A program made the position numbers and the translations under genes. Below, one piece after another: positions 8,590 through 17,067 of a stretch of DNA of 64,000 bases. The stretch is from Pseudomonadales bacterium. GTDB taxonomy: Bacteria; Pseudomonadota; Gammaproteobacteria; Pseudomonadales; Pseudohongiellaceae. The notes under the pieces were generated by a model. That model saw only the letters and a list, made by a program, of their open reading frames with translations, ran no database searches and had not been told where the DNA came from. The DNA lies in NCBI GenBank assembly GCA_024234395.1, contig JACKOH010000003.1, positions 434,001-498,000 of the forward strand, given 5' to 3'. The stretch's first letter is position 1. The number at the start of each line of letters is the position of its first letter.

Positions 8590-9324
8590 TCACCCGGCTG
8601 CTTCGATGATCGACTGATAGCGCTTGATCACCGTTTCGATGCCGAAATAGAGTGCCTCCACTACCAGGGCATGCCCGATTGACACCTCCAGCACTGCGGG
8701 AATCCGCAGGAAATCCGCCAGGTTATCCAGATTAAGATCGTGGCCGGCATTGACCCCGATTCCCAGACTGCTGGCACAGGCCGCGGCCTGGCGATACCGT
8801 TCCAGGACTTCCGCCTGGCGTCCGGTGCCATGGGATTTCGCATACTCTTCGGTATACAGCTCGATGCGGTCAGCTCCGGTCCCGGGAACCTGCTCTATCA
8901 TCTCCTCTGCCGGATCCACGAACAGGCTGCTGCGAATACCTGCCGCGGTCAACTCCCCGGTCACCGATTGCAGCAGACCCAGGTTGACGCCCACCTCCCA
9001 ACCGTGATCCGAAGTCAGCTGGCCGGGCTTATCCGGCACCAGCGTGCATTGCGCAGGCCTGACCGCCAGCACCAGATCGAGAAACTCGCGGGACGGATAC
9101 CCCTCGATATTGAATTCAACCCCGTCCCGGTCCCGCAGCAGTGCCGCAAGATCGTGTACATCCTGCCTGCGTATATGCCGCTCGTCGGGCCGGGGATGAA
9201 CGGTGATCCCCCGCACACCCAGCGCCAGGCAGTCATCCACAAAACCGGTTACGCTGGGATAATCCCGCCCCCTGGAATTGCGCAGCAGGGCAATCTTGTT
9301 GACATTGACACTCAACAGCGTCAT
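8590..9324 (-). CDS. pdxJ: Pyridoxine 5'-phosphate synthase
   Basis: 244 residues, a TIM-barrel enzyme of normal length that condenses 1-deoxyxylulose-5-phosphate with 3-amino-1-hydroxyacetone phosphate to give pyridoxine phosphate. Landmarks are LSVNVNKIALLRNSRG at the N-terminus, GITVHPRPDERHI, EFNIEGYPS, CTLVPDKPGQLTSDHGW, RIELYTE and INAGHDLNL-like GVNAGHDLNLDN. The start overlaps the stop of the upstream esterase by 4 bp, indicating one transcript. With pdxH in the same window, it provides the DXP-dependent PLP route. Confidence 0.97.
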   Translation of the reverse strand: MTLLSVNVNKIALLRNSRGRDYPSVTGFVDDCLALGVRGITVHPRPDERHIRRQDVHDLAALLRDRDGVEFNIEGYPSREFLDLVLAVRPAQCTLVPDKPGQLTSDHGWEVGVNLGLLQSVTGELTAAGIRSSLFVDPAEEMIEQVPGTGADRIELYTEEYAKSHGTGRQAEVLERYRQAAACASSLGIGVNAGHDLNLDNLADFLRIPAVLEVSIGHALVVEALYFGIETVIKRYQSIIEAAG

Positions 9325-10106
9325 GAAAACTCCTCTGCGGTGAAAAAATCCCGCGCCAGTTTATAGAACACCTGGGGTTTTTCGGCATGCAGCCAGTGCC
9401 CGGCCCCCATCATCGTCTTGATCCTGGCCGCTGGAAACAATAGTTGAATCCGTGGCCAGTCCTGTTGCGTTATATAGTTAGACAAGGCCCCTTTTATGAA
9501 CAGGGTAGGATTCTCAAACACTCCGTCTGCAACCACGCCTTCCCGGAGCCGGGCATAATTCGCATGCAATGCCTTGAGATTGAAACGCCAGCGATACCCG
9601 TGTGCCTCCCTGACCAGATTACTGGCCAGAAATTTGACCACCGCGAACTCGCTGATATGGGCCGAAAGAACCTCTTCGGCCTCGGCGCGGGAAGCCAGGC
9701 TGCCCGGGTCCACAGCTAACAGACCCTGGAAAACATTTTCGTGATCACCCCGTTCTTCAGCATAGGCGACCGGCGCGATATCCGCCACCAGCAGTCGTCT
9801 GACCCGTTGCGGGCTGCCCAGCGCCAGCTGCATCGCAACCTTGCCTCCCATCGAATGTCCCAGCAGATTCACATCGGCCAGCGCCCGGGATTCAAGGAAT
9901 TCCAGGACGTCACCTGCCATCTCGGCATAACTCATGGAATCGGTATGGGGGGACTCGCCATGGTTGCGAAGGTCCAGTCCATAGACACTGAATTCGCTGG
10001 CCAGTTCGGCAGCATGCCAGCTCCAGTTGCGTAGATTGCCGAACAGCCCGTGCAGAACCAGCAGGGGTGGCCCGGCTTCGGAAAATTGCCTGAAATTCAG
10101 CCGCAT
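9321..10106 (-). CDS. ybfF: Alpha/beta hydrolase, YbfF-type esterase
   Basis: 261 residues of alpha/beta-hydrolase fold: HGLFGNLRNW oxyanion segment, DLRNHGESPH, nucleophile elbow GHSMGGKVAM, an acid after strand 6 and the catalytic histidine in MGAGHWLHAEKP. This matches the YbfF/PldB-like short-chain esterase group. Substrates are not known. It lies immediately upstream of pdxJ, with a 4-bp overlap, so the two are co-translated; a role in vitamin B6 metabolism is not implied by any known case. Confidence 0.88.
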   Translation of the reverse strand: MRLNFRQFSEAGPPLLVLHGLFGNLRNWSWHAAELASEFSVYGLDLRNHGESPHTDSMSYAEMAGDVLEFLESRALADVNLLGHSMGGKVAMQLALGSPQRVRRLLVADIAPVAYAEERGDHENVFQGLLAVDPGSLASRAEAEEVLSAHISEFAVVKFLASNLVREAHGYRWRFNLKALHANYARLREGVVADGVFENPTLFIKGALSNYITQQDWPRIQLLFPAARIKTMMGAGHWLHAEKPQVFYKLARDFFTAEEFS

Positions 10107-10206
10107 CGCAAACCGAACACAGCGGGACGCTCAGTCCCGTAACCGTGTTTGTTCAGAGCCCAGGTTTCCCCCGATTCAGCCAGTGGTGAAGACCGTGCAG
10201 CGGGTA

Positions 10207-10680
10207 TCATGGAATGGCTCTGATCAGCTCGAGAACATCGTCGTGATGGGTCTTGGTTTTCACCTTGTCCATGATTGCGGCAATACGGCCTTCCCGATCG
10301 ATAAGAAAGCTGGTGCGCAGTATGCCCATAAACTCCCGACCCATGAATTTCTTGAGCCCCCATACCCCGAACTTCTCGGCGATCGCATGATCTTCATCCG
10401 ACAGCAGGGTGAAATCGAGATTATCGCGCTCGGCGAATTTCTTCAGCCGCGCCACCGGATCGGGACTGACGCCCAACACCACGGTATCGAGTTTCTTCAA
10501 AGCGGAACTGCTGTCACGCAGTCCACAGGCCTGTACCGTACAACCCGGCGTCATGGCCTTGGGATAAAAATAGAGCAGGACATTTTTCTTGCCCCGAAAT
10601 TCTTTAAGACTTACCTTGTTGCCATCCTGATCCAGAAGTGTGAATACCGGAGCGAGGTTGCCGACCTTGATTGCTGCCAT
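10207..10680 (-). CDS. bcp: Thiol peroxidase, Bcp/PrxQ type
   Basis: 157 residues from the ATG at 10680 (an adjoining ATG at 10683 is equally possible). It is a peroxiredoxin that reduces H2O2 and organic hydroperoxides. The peroxidatic cysteine sits in YPKAMTPGCTVQACGLRD (Cys47), with the PrxQ-type resolving cysteine five residues on (Cys52). Other landmarks are GVSPDPVARLKKFAE, LLSDEDHAIAEKFGVWG and RTSFLIDREGRI. The open frame extends upstream to 11418, but that part is antisense to the sirtuin gene and is not coding. It is divergent from the sirtuin gene. Confidence 0.94.
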   Translation of the reverse strand: MAAIKVGNLAPVFTLLDQDGNKVSLKEFRGKKNVLLYFYPKAMTPGCTVQACGLRDSSSALKKLDTVVLGVSPDPVARLKKFAERDNLDFTLLSDEDHAIAEKFGVWGLKKFMGREFMGILRTSFLIDREGRIAAIMDKVKTKTHHDDVLELIRAIP

Positions 10681-10770
10681 CATTGCGTCCCTGGAAAGTG
10701 AAAAGTGACTCTGGCGGCAGATTATAACGGCTGATCTGGTTATCGGTAACCGCCATGCTATGATCCGACC

Positions 10771-11493
10771 ATGAAAAGACCAGTAAAGTCTGTTGTGGTA
10801 CTGACCGGTGCAGGAATTTCCGCCGAATCGGGTATTCGCACATTCCGAGCAGCCGATGGGCTCTGGGAAGAACACGCCATCGAGGATGTCGCCACGCCGG
10901 AGGGTTTCGCTCGCAACCCACAACTGGTGTACCGCTTTTACAATGAGCGGCGCCGTGCCCTGCAGGTTCCCCAGGTTAAACCGAATCCGGCGCACCTGGC
11001 ACTGGCAAGATTCGAACAACGCTGGCCGGGTGACTTTCTGCTGGTTACCCAGAATATCGACAATCTCCATGAGCGGGCCGGCAGCCGCCGGGTCATCCAC
11101 ATGCATGGCGAACTGCTGAAGATGCGATGCATCAACACCAACCTGGTTTTCTCCACCCGTGAGGACTTCGATTTCGACACCGAGTGCCGCTGCTGCCGCA
11201 ACGTCGGCAACCTGCGGCCTCACGTGGTCTGGTTTGGTGAAATTCCGTTCCAGATGCAGGAGATCTATCAGGCACTGGAGCGTTGCGACCTGTTTGTCGC
11301 CATCGGCACCTCCGGCAATGTGTATCCAGCCTCCGGTTTCTATCAGGTGGCCAGGCAACACCATGCTTATACGGCCGAACTGAACCTGGAGCGGACCGGT
11401 TCCAGGTTTGACGAGCACCTCATCGGCAAAGCTTCGGCGATCGTTCCGGCATTTCTGGACCGGGTACTGGCCACAGCATTGGCAGGTTGCTGA
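10771..11493 (+). CDS. cobB: NAD-dependent protein deacylase (class III sirtuin, CobB type)
   Basis: 240 residues, the short bacterial form. The NAD-binding GAGISAESGIRTFR, TQNIDNLHERAG and catalytic HMHGE are intact. The Tyr and Arg of YRFYNERRR match the Y..R pair that lets CobB/SIRT5 accept succinyl- and malonyl-lysine, so deacylation beyond acetyl is likely. The zinc site is reduced: MRC and then ECRCC, as in E. coli CobB, followed by LRPHVVWFGE. It is followed after one base by an inverted-repeat element at 11494-11640. Confidence 0.95.
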   Translation: MKRPVKSVVVLTGAGISAESGIRTFRAADGLWEEHAIEDVATPEGFARNPQLVYRFYNERRRALQVPQVKPNPAHLALARFEQRWPGDFLLVTQNIDNLHERAGSRRVIHMHGELLKMRCINTNLVFSTREDFDFDTECRCCRNVGNLRPHVVWFGEIPFQMQEIYQALERCDLFVAIGTSGNVYPASGFYQVARQHHAYTAELNLERTGSRFDEHLIGKASAIVPAFLDRVLATALAGC

Positions 11494-11640
11494 CTAGCAG
11501 CCTGTTGAAAAACTCTCAGCTGGCGCAATTCGGCGTTAAAATCTGGCTCAAAATGCTCATTTACGCCGTGTAAACTGCGCTTTTTCGCCAGATTTTGCCT
11601 TGTCTTGCACTCACCTGAGAGTTTTTCAACTGGCTGCTAG
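11494..11640. repeat. Inverted-repeat element, copy 1 (147 bp)
   Basis: The ends are 26-bp terminal inverted repeats (11494-11519 and 11615-11640) with one mismatch. They begin CTAGCAGCC and contain TTGAAAAACTCTCAG. The interior carries further inverted arms (AAAATCTGGC / GCCAGATTTT and TTTACGCC / GTGTAAA), so the whole element can fold as a long imperfect hairpin. It has no ORF. Copies of the same type lie at 22592-22738 and 37571-37720. This one fills the gap between the convergent sirtuin and DUF255 genes. Confidence 0.85.
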
Positions 11641-11679
11641 TGTCCTGAAATGCGACGAATTAACCGGACAGGACACTAG
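11637..11679. terminator. Perfect 11-bp inverted repeat at DUF255 gene end
   Basis: CTAGTGTCCTG (11637-11647) and CAGGACACTAG (11669-11679) are perfect complements around a 21-nt loop. The left arm shares its CTAG with the end of the 147-bp element and the right arm contains the TAG stop of the DUF255 gene. There is no T-tract, so a role in termination or 3'-end protection is inferred only from position. Confidence 0.45.
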
Positions 11680-14006
11680 AGGCGAAACCTGAACTGCTGG
11701 GGCGCCAGGCAGACGGAATCGCTACACGGCTGAACCGCTAACTGCAATCCGGCACTGGCTGCCAGCCCGTCCACTTCAGTGTCTTCCGCTACCAGGTCAA
11801 CCAGCATTTCAATCCGTTCTCCATTGAACACCTCTTCGCCAGAGGCATCCGTCACGGACTGAGTCTCCATTACCGGAGTGCCCAGCTGCCAGTGCTGCTC
11901 CTCATCGTCGAGCTGCAATTGCAACGGCGCGCCGCCGGCGCTTTCCGCAACCTCCCCGGTTACATGAAAACCGGGTAGTGACGCGATATTGAAAACCACT
12001 CGGTGACGGCCGCCCCGGTCATTGTCGCCGCCTGCCTCCGGCGTCGCCCGCCGACTGCTGATCCGCACCACGCCCTGCCCGGCGTAACGTATCGGCAGGA
12101 TGGAACCCTGTGACTGGTGCTGGAGGGCCCGCAACAGGGTCACGTGACTGGGCGGAAATTCGTCCAGCTGCGAGCTGGCAGCCGAAACCGACTGCTGAAA
12201 CAGGCGTTCATAATCAAGCCTGCTGTCGTGCTGCCTGAATTCGAGAATGGCCCGGCGTTCCAGCAGCAGGGCCAGGCATTGGGTTGCGACAGCGTAAGAG
12301 GAAAGGGTCGCACCATCGGCGGCGCTGCAGGAGCGGGTCAGTTCCGGCCCACTGCCATGGGCGGGCCCCAGGAAAAAACCACCGTGCTCGTCGTTCCAGA
12401 ACAGGACTACCATGTCGTCCATGAGATCGGCTGCCCTTGCCAGGTAGGGAAATTTCCCGGTGCAATCGAACAGGGTAAGCAACGCCTCACACAGGTTCGC
12501 GTAATCTTCCAGCTGGGCTGCCACGGACGTTTCACCGTTCAGAAAAATGCGCCGCAGCTCGCGCCGGGCCGGGTAATTGTCAGCCAGCATCGCCTGGACC
12601 GCCCGTTCTGCCGCCTCCAGATAGCCCCGTTCACCAAGTTCCCAACCGGCTCTCGCCAGGCTGCCCGCCATGGCCGCAGCCCAGGCAACGATCAGCTTAT
12701 CATCACGCAGCGGCGCTATCCGCTGCTGACGGGCATCCAGCAGTTTATTCAGCAGCGGATCCAGCTGCGCTTCCAGATCCTGGAATGAACCGTCCTGCTG
12801 ATAACTGTCCATGGCACTCTGCAGGGCCAGGATATTGGCACCTTCGAAATTGCCTTCCGCGGTCGGGCCATAAAGCCGTTTGACCAGTTCCAGTTCCCGG
12901 GGCTGCAGAAGTTCGCTCAGTTGTTCGGGGGTCCAGATAAAATACAGGCCTTCCTGATCCTCGCTGTCTGCGTCGGTGGCAGAATAGAACCCACCGTCCG
13001 GGAGCTGCATCTCCCGCAGCACATAATCAAGCGTCTGTCGCACGATACGCCGATAAAAAGGATTGGCAGTCAGGCGCCAGGCTGTCAGGTATACCAGCGT
13101 CAGCTGCGATTGGTTATAGAGCATTTTCTCAAAATGTGGCACCAGCCACTGGGCATCAGTGCTGTAACGGTGAAAGCCCCCACCGACCTGATCGTAGATA
13201 CCGCCGCAGCCCATCCCGGTCAGCGCCCGGTCCAGGAATTCCATCTTGCGCAGATCGCGCTGCCTGGCCGCACCGTCCAGAAAATACAGCAACAGAGGCT
13301 CCTGCGGGAATTTCGGCGCCCCGGCCAGCCCACCATGGTGCCTGTCTTCCCGCTCCAGCATTCGGTCCGCTGCCAGGGTGATACTCTCCAGGTCCAGCTC
13401 GCGGACTTCCTGGCGGCCCCGCAGTACCTCGGTGATTCCAGCCGCAGCCCGTTCGGCACTCGCCTCCAGTTCCGGTCGCTGTTCGCGCCAGAGCTGGGCA
13501 ACACGCTGCAACAACGCGGCGAACTGCGCTGGGGGAAAGTAGGTTGCTGCATAGAAGGGACGGCCATCGGGAAGCAGGAAATTCGACATGGGCCAGCCCC
13601 CCTGACCGGAGATCAGCTGCGTTCCGGTCATGTAAAATTCATCGACGTCGGGAAACTGCTCCCGATCGAGCTTGATACTGATAAAGTCCCTGTTCAGCAG
13701 CTGCGCGATTTCCACATTGTCGAAACTTTCCGCCTCCATCACGTGACACCAGTGGCAGGTTGAGTAGCCGATGGACAGGAATATCGGCCGCTCCCCCCGG
13801 ACAGCTTCGACAAACGCCTCCTCCCCCCAGCCAAACCAGTTAACCGGATTGTGAGCATGCTGCAGCAGATAGGGGGAATCCTCCCGGATCAAGCGATTCA
13901 CAAATCGCGGTCGTCCGTGCTCATCCCGGTGACGGGTGCGCACCTCGTAGTTACCGGACTTGTGCTGCTCGATCTGTCTTAAGGAGTGTTCGAGAGTGTC
14001 GCTCAT
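11676..14006 (-). CDS. Thioredoxin-domain protein DUF255 (YyaL/SPATA20 type) with DsbD-alpha-like tail
   Basis: 776 residues. Residues about 35-200 are the DUF255 thioredoxin-like domain, with the family hallmarks SPYLLQHAHNPVNWFGWGEEAF and YSTCHWCHVMEAESF (redox pair Cys84/Cys87). Residues about 200-620 are the (alpha/alpha)6-barrel part, including GGIYDQVGGGFHRYSTDAQWLVPHFEKM and FYSATDADSEDQEGLYF. The last roughly 100 residues resemble the N-terminal domain of DsbD, with a CSDSVC pair near the end. There is no signal peptide. The biochemical role is not established for the family; a thiol-redox function is inferred. It ends inside a hairpin next to repeat copy 1. Confidence 0.88.
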   Translation of the reverse strand: MSDTLEHSLRQIEQHKSGNYEVRTRHRDEHGRPRFVNRLIREDSPYLLQHAHNPVNWFGWGEEAFVEAVRGERPIFLSIGYSTCHWCHVMEAESFDNVEIAQLLNRDFISIKLDREQFPDVDEFYMTGTQLISGQGGWPMSNFLLPDGRPFYAATYFPPAQFAALLQRVAQLWREQRPELEASAERAAAGITEVLRGRQEVRELDLESITLAADRMLEREDRHHGGLAGAPKFPQEPLLLYFLDGAARQRDLRKMEFLDRALTGMGCGGIYDQVGGGFHRYSTDAQWLVPHFEKMLYNQSQLTLVYLTAWRLTANPFYRRIVRQTLDYVLREMQLPDGGFYSATDADSEDQEGLYFIWTPEQLSELLQPRELELVKRLYGPTAEGNFEGANILALQSAMDSYQQDGSFQDLEAQLDPLLNKLLDARQQRIAPLRDDKLIVAWAAAMAGSLARAGWELGERGYLEAAERAVQAMLADNYPARRELRRIFLNGETSVAAQLEDYANLCEALLTLFDCTGKFPYLARAADLMDDMVVLFWNDEHGGFFLGPAHGSGPELTRSCSAADGATLSSYAVATQCLALLLERRAILEFRQHDSRLDYERLFQQSVSAASSQLDEFPPSHVTLLRALQHQSQGSILPIRYAGQGVVRISSRRATPEAGGDNDRGGRHRVVFNIASLPGFHVTGEVAESAGGAPLQLQLDDEEQHWQLGTPVMETQSVTDASGEEVFNGERIEMLVDLVAEDTEVDGLAASAGLQLAVQPCSDSVCLAPQQFRFRL

Positions 14007-14088
14007 TTGGCACCTGTTATCGAGTAAATTTCAGCTTCGCAAGCGTGCCTGCAAAATAACACACGTGCGCACAGAGAGAGGAAGAACT

Positions 14089-14268
14089 ATGCGGGAGATC
14101 GGCAAATTATCCAGGCAGGAACGTCCGAACCTGGCGCCGCCGGGACAAGCGCAGTCCGCTACTGCGGGGCCCCGTGCCGGACCGCCAATGCCGGCCATAG
14201 AATCGATTCGTGGAATTTTTTTCTCAGCGGGTGAACCAGTGCCGGCTTCGAGGCGTATTCACTATTAA
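14089..14268 (+). CDS. Possible small protein, 59 residues
   Basis: An ATG at 14089 is preceded by GAGGAAGAACT, a good ribosome-binding context. The frame encodes 59 residues, Pro/Ala/Arg-rich, with no TM segment and no family I recognise. In favour are the ribosome-binding site and the downstream + strand terminator. Against are its composition, which looks like random high-GC translation, and the fact that the unit could equally be a non-coding RNA. Confidence 0.2.
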   Translation: MREIGKLSRQERPNLAPPGQAQSATAGPRAGPPMPAIESIRGIFFSAGEPVPASRRIHY

Positions 14269-14269
14269 C

Positions 14270-14373
14270 CGCACCTGTCAGCCTCGGGCTGCGAGACCTG
14301 GATTCCAGGGTTGGTAACGGCTTACCCTTCGACCCCTACATGTCTTTCCCGCATTTTCGTAGGGGTTTTTTTA
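14270..14373 (+). ncRNA. Candidate small RNA with four hairpins
   Basis: Just downstream of a TATTAA (14264-14269) that could act as -10, the sequence has consecutive short hairpins: CAGCCTCGGGCTG (14280-14292), CCTGGATTCCAGG (14298-14310), a GGGTT...TTACCC stem and finally an intrinsic terminator. This is the layout of a bacterial sRNA of about 100 nt. No known RNA family is recognised and no -35 is clear, so this is a candidate only. Confidence 0.35.
14332..14373 (+). terminator. Rho-independent terminator, rightward
   Basis: Arms ACCCCTAC (14332-14339) and GTAGGGGT (14359-14366) are followed by seven T on the + strand (14366-14372). The loop is long (19 nt). It cannot serve the leftward neighbours, because the T-tract is on the wrong side. 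Confidence 0.75.
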
Positions 14374-14415
14374 TGCCTCGAAAAATTACCGAAGAATACT
14401 CCGGGGTCTGCGAAT

Positions 14416-15087
14416 TTATCTGAGGCCATTACCGTTGCTACCGGTCCCGGCCCGTACAAACGGATTTTCCCGTAACTCCTCGCCTATTGTAGTGCTGGGG
14501 CCATGTCCGGTGATCACCAGAGTCTCCTCATCCAGCGTATACACCCGAGTCCTGATGGATTGCTCGATCTGGGCAAAATCCCCATACTCGAAGTCGGTGC
14601 GGCCGATCGAACGCTTGAACAGGGTATCACCGGCGATCAGTAGCCGGTATTTTTCGAACAGAAAGCACAGTGAGCCAGGCGTGTGGCCCGGCGTGTGCAG
14701 GGTAACCCCGCCACAGCAGCTCAGTGCCTCGTCATCCTGCAGCCAGTGATCCGGATCCGGCTGGGGTTGATAGGGCACCCGAAAACGCTGGCACTGTCGT
14801 TCCACATCGTCCCACAGAAACTTGTCCTGGCGATGCACGGAAATCGTGGCACCGGTGGCGTTTTTGACCTGGCCAGCTGCCAGAATATGATCCAGATGGG
14901 CATGGGTGTGAATTATATCGGTAATGGTCAGACCCAGGCGGGCAACTTCACTGAGAATGAAATCCGCATCACCGCCGGGGTCCACGACGATTCCCCTGCG
15001 GGTGAGAGGATCGCCGATAATGCAGCAATTGCAATTGAGGGGACCGACGGGGAAGGTCGAGAACAGCATTTTATCCGGCAATGTCAT
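14416..15087 (-). CDS. MBL-fold metallohydrolase, glyoxalase II-like (YcbL type)
   Basis: About 223 residues from the ATG at 15087. The same frame is open to 15291, but the SulP terminator lies in that stretch, which argues for the shorter protein. Motifs are THAHLDHIL (the metal-binding HxHxDH), TPGHTPGSLCF, IAGDTLFKRSIGRTDF and a C-terminal VITGHGPST histidine. This is the glyoxalase-II-related hydrolase group that may cleave S-D-lactoylglutathione or other thioesters in the cytoplasm; the true substrate is uncertain. Confidence 0.88.
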   Translation of the reverse strand: MTLPDKMLFSTFPVGPLNCNCCIIGDPLTRRGIVVDPGGDADFILSEVARLGLTITDIIHTHAHLDHILAAGQVKNATGATISVHRQDKFLWDDVERQCQRFRVPYQPQPDPDHWLQDDEALSCCGGVTLHTPGHTPGSLCFLFEKYRLLIAGDTLFKRSIGRTDFEYGDFAQIEQSIRTRVYTLDEETLVITGHGPSTTIGEELRENPFVRAGTGSNGNGLR

Positions 15088-15289
15088 ACCCTGGCCTCGA
15101 GCGAAGGCTGAAGCGGTAAACTGCTGGCCGTAAAGCGCAATCCCCTGCTTCCAGAAAAAAAAGAGGCAGTTCCCGGCACCCGGGAAAAGCTGAGGCATGT
15201 TAACACAGGCCAGCCAGCCGACCCTGCAGATTCTCTGCCTGCTGGTTCCTCCCGTGCTCCAGCGAATCATAATCGGGAAATGCCCAGGC

Positions 15290-15316
15290 AAAAAAAAGGG
15301 AACCCGAAGGTTCCCT
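15290..15316 (-). terminator. Rho-independent terminator of the SulP operon
   Basis: Stem AGGGAACC (15297-15304) / GGTTCCCT (15309-15316) around loop CGAA. On the minus strand it is followed by eight T (15290-15297). It lies about 37 bp past the SulP stop and upstream of the next hydrolase gene, so it separates the two units. Confidence 0.88.
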
Positions 15317-15352
15317 GTTAAAGTCTCAAGAGAGCTGGCGAAAAATCGCCAT

Positions 15353-17053
15353 TCAGGCCGGACTGGGGGATCCGGTCAGCTGTTCAGTCGCAGGTTCTTC
15401 CGTGGAATCACTTTCCAGAATGAAATCCCGGGCTGCTTTCACCGCGTCGGTGCGGTTGGCGAAGAACGCGCTGTCAGACAATGCGCTGTCGCAGTTAAGC
15501 CCCGACAATACCTGGCGGATCCCATCGTTCATGCCGGAGATAAATACCCGCTTGTTGGCGGCCTTGGCATCGATACTGACCGTCTCCACTGCCCGGGCTG
15601 CGGAAACGTCCATGAACGGCACCCGGGTGAAATCCAGAATCAACGCCTGCCGGCCCCTGGAGCGCTCACGCACATGGTGTCCGACGTCGGCGGCTGCACC
15701 AAAGCTGAGCGGACCACCAAAATCGAACAGGGTAACCTGCTTGCTGCAGTGCTTCAGAATTTCTTCCTCTTCCTCGGTGTAGTTCACCGTCATGTCACTG
15801 GTGATATTTCCCAGCGCCTTAAGCTGGGCATCTGCCATCTGCTTCACGAATGCCAGCGATGCCATGACTACACCCGCAGCAACCGCGGTGATGAGATCGA
15901 CAAACACAGTCAGGGTCAGTACTATCACCATCAGCACAAGGTCCCAGCGCGGGCCACGGTGGGCACGCTTCAGGTAGCCGATATCGATGATATCCCAACC
16001 GACTTTGACCAGAATGCCGGCCAGTACCGTGTGCGGAATCTGGGATGCCAGCGGGGCCAGGGAAACCACAATGGCCAGCAGCAACAGACTGTGAGTCATG
16101 CCGGAAATCTTGGTTTCACCGCCGGTCCTGATGTTCACCACCGTACGCATGGTGGCGCCGGCGCCGGGAATACCGCCGAACAGACCGGCAACGGTATTAC
16201 CGATACCCTGGCCGATCAGCTCACGATTGGAGTTGTGCCGGGTGCGGGTCATGTTGTCGGCCACCAGGGAGGTGAGCAGACTGTCGATTGAACCCAGCAA
16301 AGCCAGGATAACGGCCGCTTCGAGTACGACGAACAGCGCGTCGCCGGACAATGACGGTACTACAAACGATGGCAGACCGGTGGGAATTTCACCCAGGATC
16401 GGCGCACCGGAAATAACCAGGCTCAACAGCGTACCCACTACCAGCGCCGCCAGCGGTGCCGGAACAATCTTACCCCAGTGCTTGGGCCAGTTGAAGACGA
16501 TTCCCAGGGTCAGCAGTCCGAGGCCCAGTGCCACAAGATTAGGATCCATCACCGCGCCGGGAATTGCCGACAGGGCGGGGATGGTGCCGCTGCCTTCCGG
16601 TTCATGCCCGAACAGGCGGCTGGTCTGCAGCGCAATAATGATACAGCCTATTCCGCTCATGAAACCGGAGACAACCGGGTAGGGCACCAGCCGGATGTAC
16701 TGACCCAGCCGGAATACCCCAAACACGACCTGAATCAGACCCGCCAGCACCACGGTGGCGAAAACCAGTCCGGGGTCACCATTGAGGGTTCCGTAGACTC
16801 CGGCAAATACCACGATCATGGGACCGGTGGGGCCGGAGATCTGAGAACCAGTGCCTCCAAACAGAGACGCAAAAAAGCCGACGATAATCGCCCCGTAGAG
16901 ACCGGCGATCGGTCCGGCGCCGGAAGCCTCGCCAAAGGCCAGTGCCAGCGGCAGGGCAACGATACCGGCGGTCAATCCCCCATAGAGGTCACCGCGCAGA
17001 TTATCCGTTCTAAAACCAAACATAGTTGAAATCCTTTGATTGTCTGAGCGCAA
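15353..17053 (-). CDS. SulP-family anion transporter with STAS domain
   Basis: 566 residues: an N-terminal hydrophobic core of about 10-14 TM segments (about 10-410), with landmarks GIVALPLALAFGEASGAGP, ISGPTGPMIVVFAG and the family pattern ELIGQGIGNTVAGLFGGIPGAGA. A cytoplasmic STAS domain follows (about 435-545). SulP proteins move bicarbonate, sulfate or other anions, often with Na+ or H+. It lies 14 bp downstream of a beta-carbonic anhydrase gene, so the pair forms one operon and bicarbonate (BicA-like) is the best guess; sulfate cannot be excluded. Expression probably depends on the divergent LysR regulator. Confidence 0.92.
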   Translation of the reverse strand: MRSDNQRISTMFGFRTDNLRGDLYGGLTAGIVALPLALAFGEASGAGPIAGLYGAIIVGFFASLFGGTGSQISGPTGPMIVVFAGVYGTLNGDPGLVFATVVLAGLIQVVFGVFRLGQYIRLVPYPVVSGFMSGIGCIIIALQTSRLFGHEPEGSGTIPALSAIPGAVMDPNLVALGLGLLTLGIVFNWPKHWGKIVPAPLAALVVGTLLSLVISGAPILGEIPTGLPSFVVPSLSGDALFVVLEAAVILALLGSIDSLLTSLVADNMTRTRHNSNRELIGQGIGNTVAGLFGGIPGAGATMRTVVNIRTGGETKISGMTHSLLLLAIVVSLAPLASQIPHTVLAGILVKVGWDIIDIGYLKRAHRGPRWDLVLMVIVLTLTVFVDLITAVAAGVVMASLAFVKQMADAQLKALGNITSDMTVNYTEEEEEILKHCSKQVTLFDFGGPLSFGAAADVGHHVRERSRGRQALILDFTRVPFMDVSAARAVETVSIDAKAANKRVFISGMNDGIRQVLSGLNCDSALSDSAFFANRTDAVKAARDFILESDSTEEPATEQLTGSPSPA

Positions 17054-17067
17054 GCCCGACCGGGCGA

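Larger units (their letters stand above)
14007..14415. other. Intergenic region with a rightward transcription unit
   Basis: This region lies between two leftward genes, yet it contains a + strand rho-independent terminator at 14332-14373. Something is therefore transcribed rightwards here: either the small ORF at 14089-14268 or a structured RNA around 14270-14373, both listed separately. Confidence 0.5.

Noticed and set aside
10681..11418. N-terminal extension of bcp to 403 residues
   Set aside because: The extension is antisense to the sirtuin gene. The peroxiredoxin domain begins normally at 10680 with a ribosome-binding site.
14089..14260. Riboswitch (cobalamin-type or other) before the small hairpins
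   Set aside because: GC-rich hairpins are present, but none of the conserved boxes of a known riboswitch class could be matched.
14416..15291. Longer start (15291) for the glyoxalase-II-like gene
   Set aside because: A strong terminator for the SulP operon lies inside the extension at 15290-15316 and the extra residues match no homologous part.
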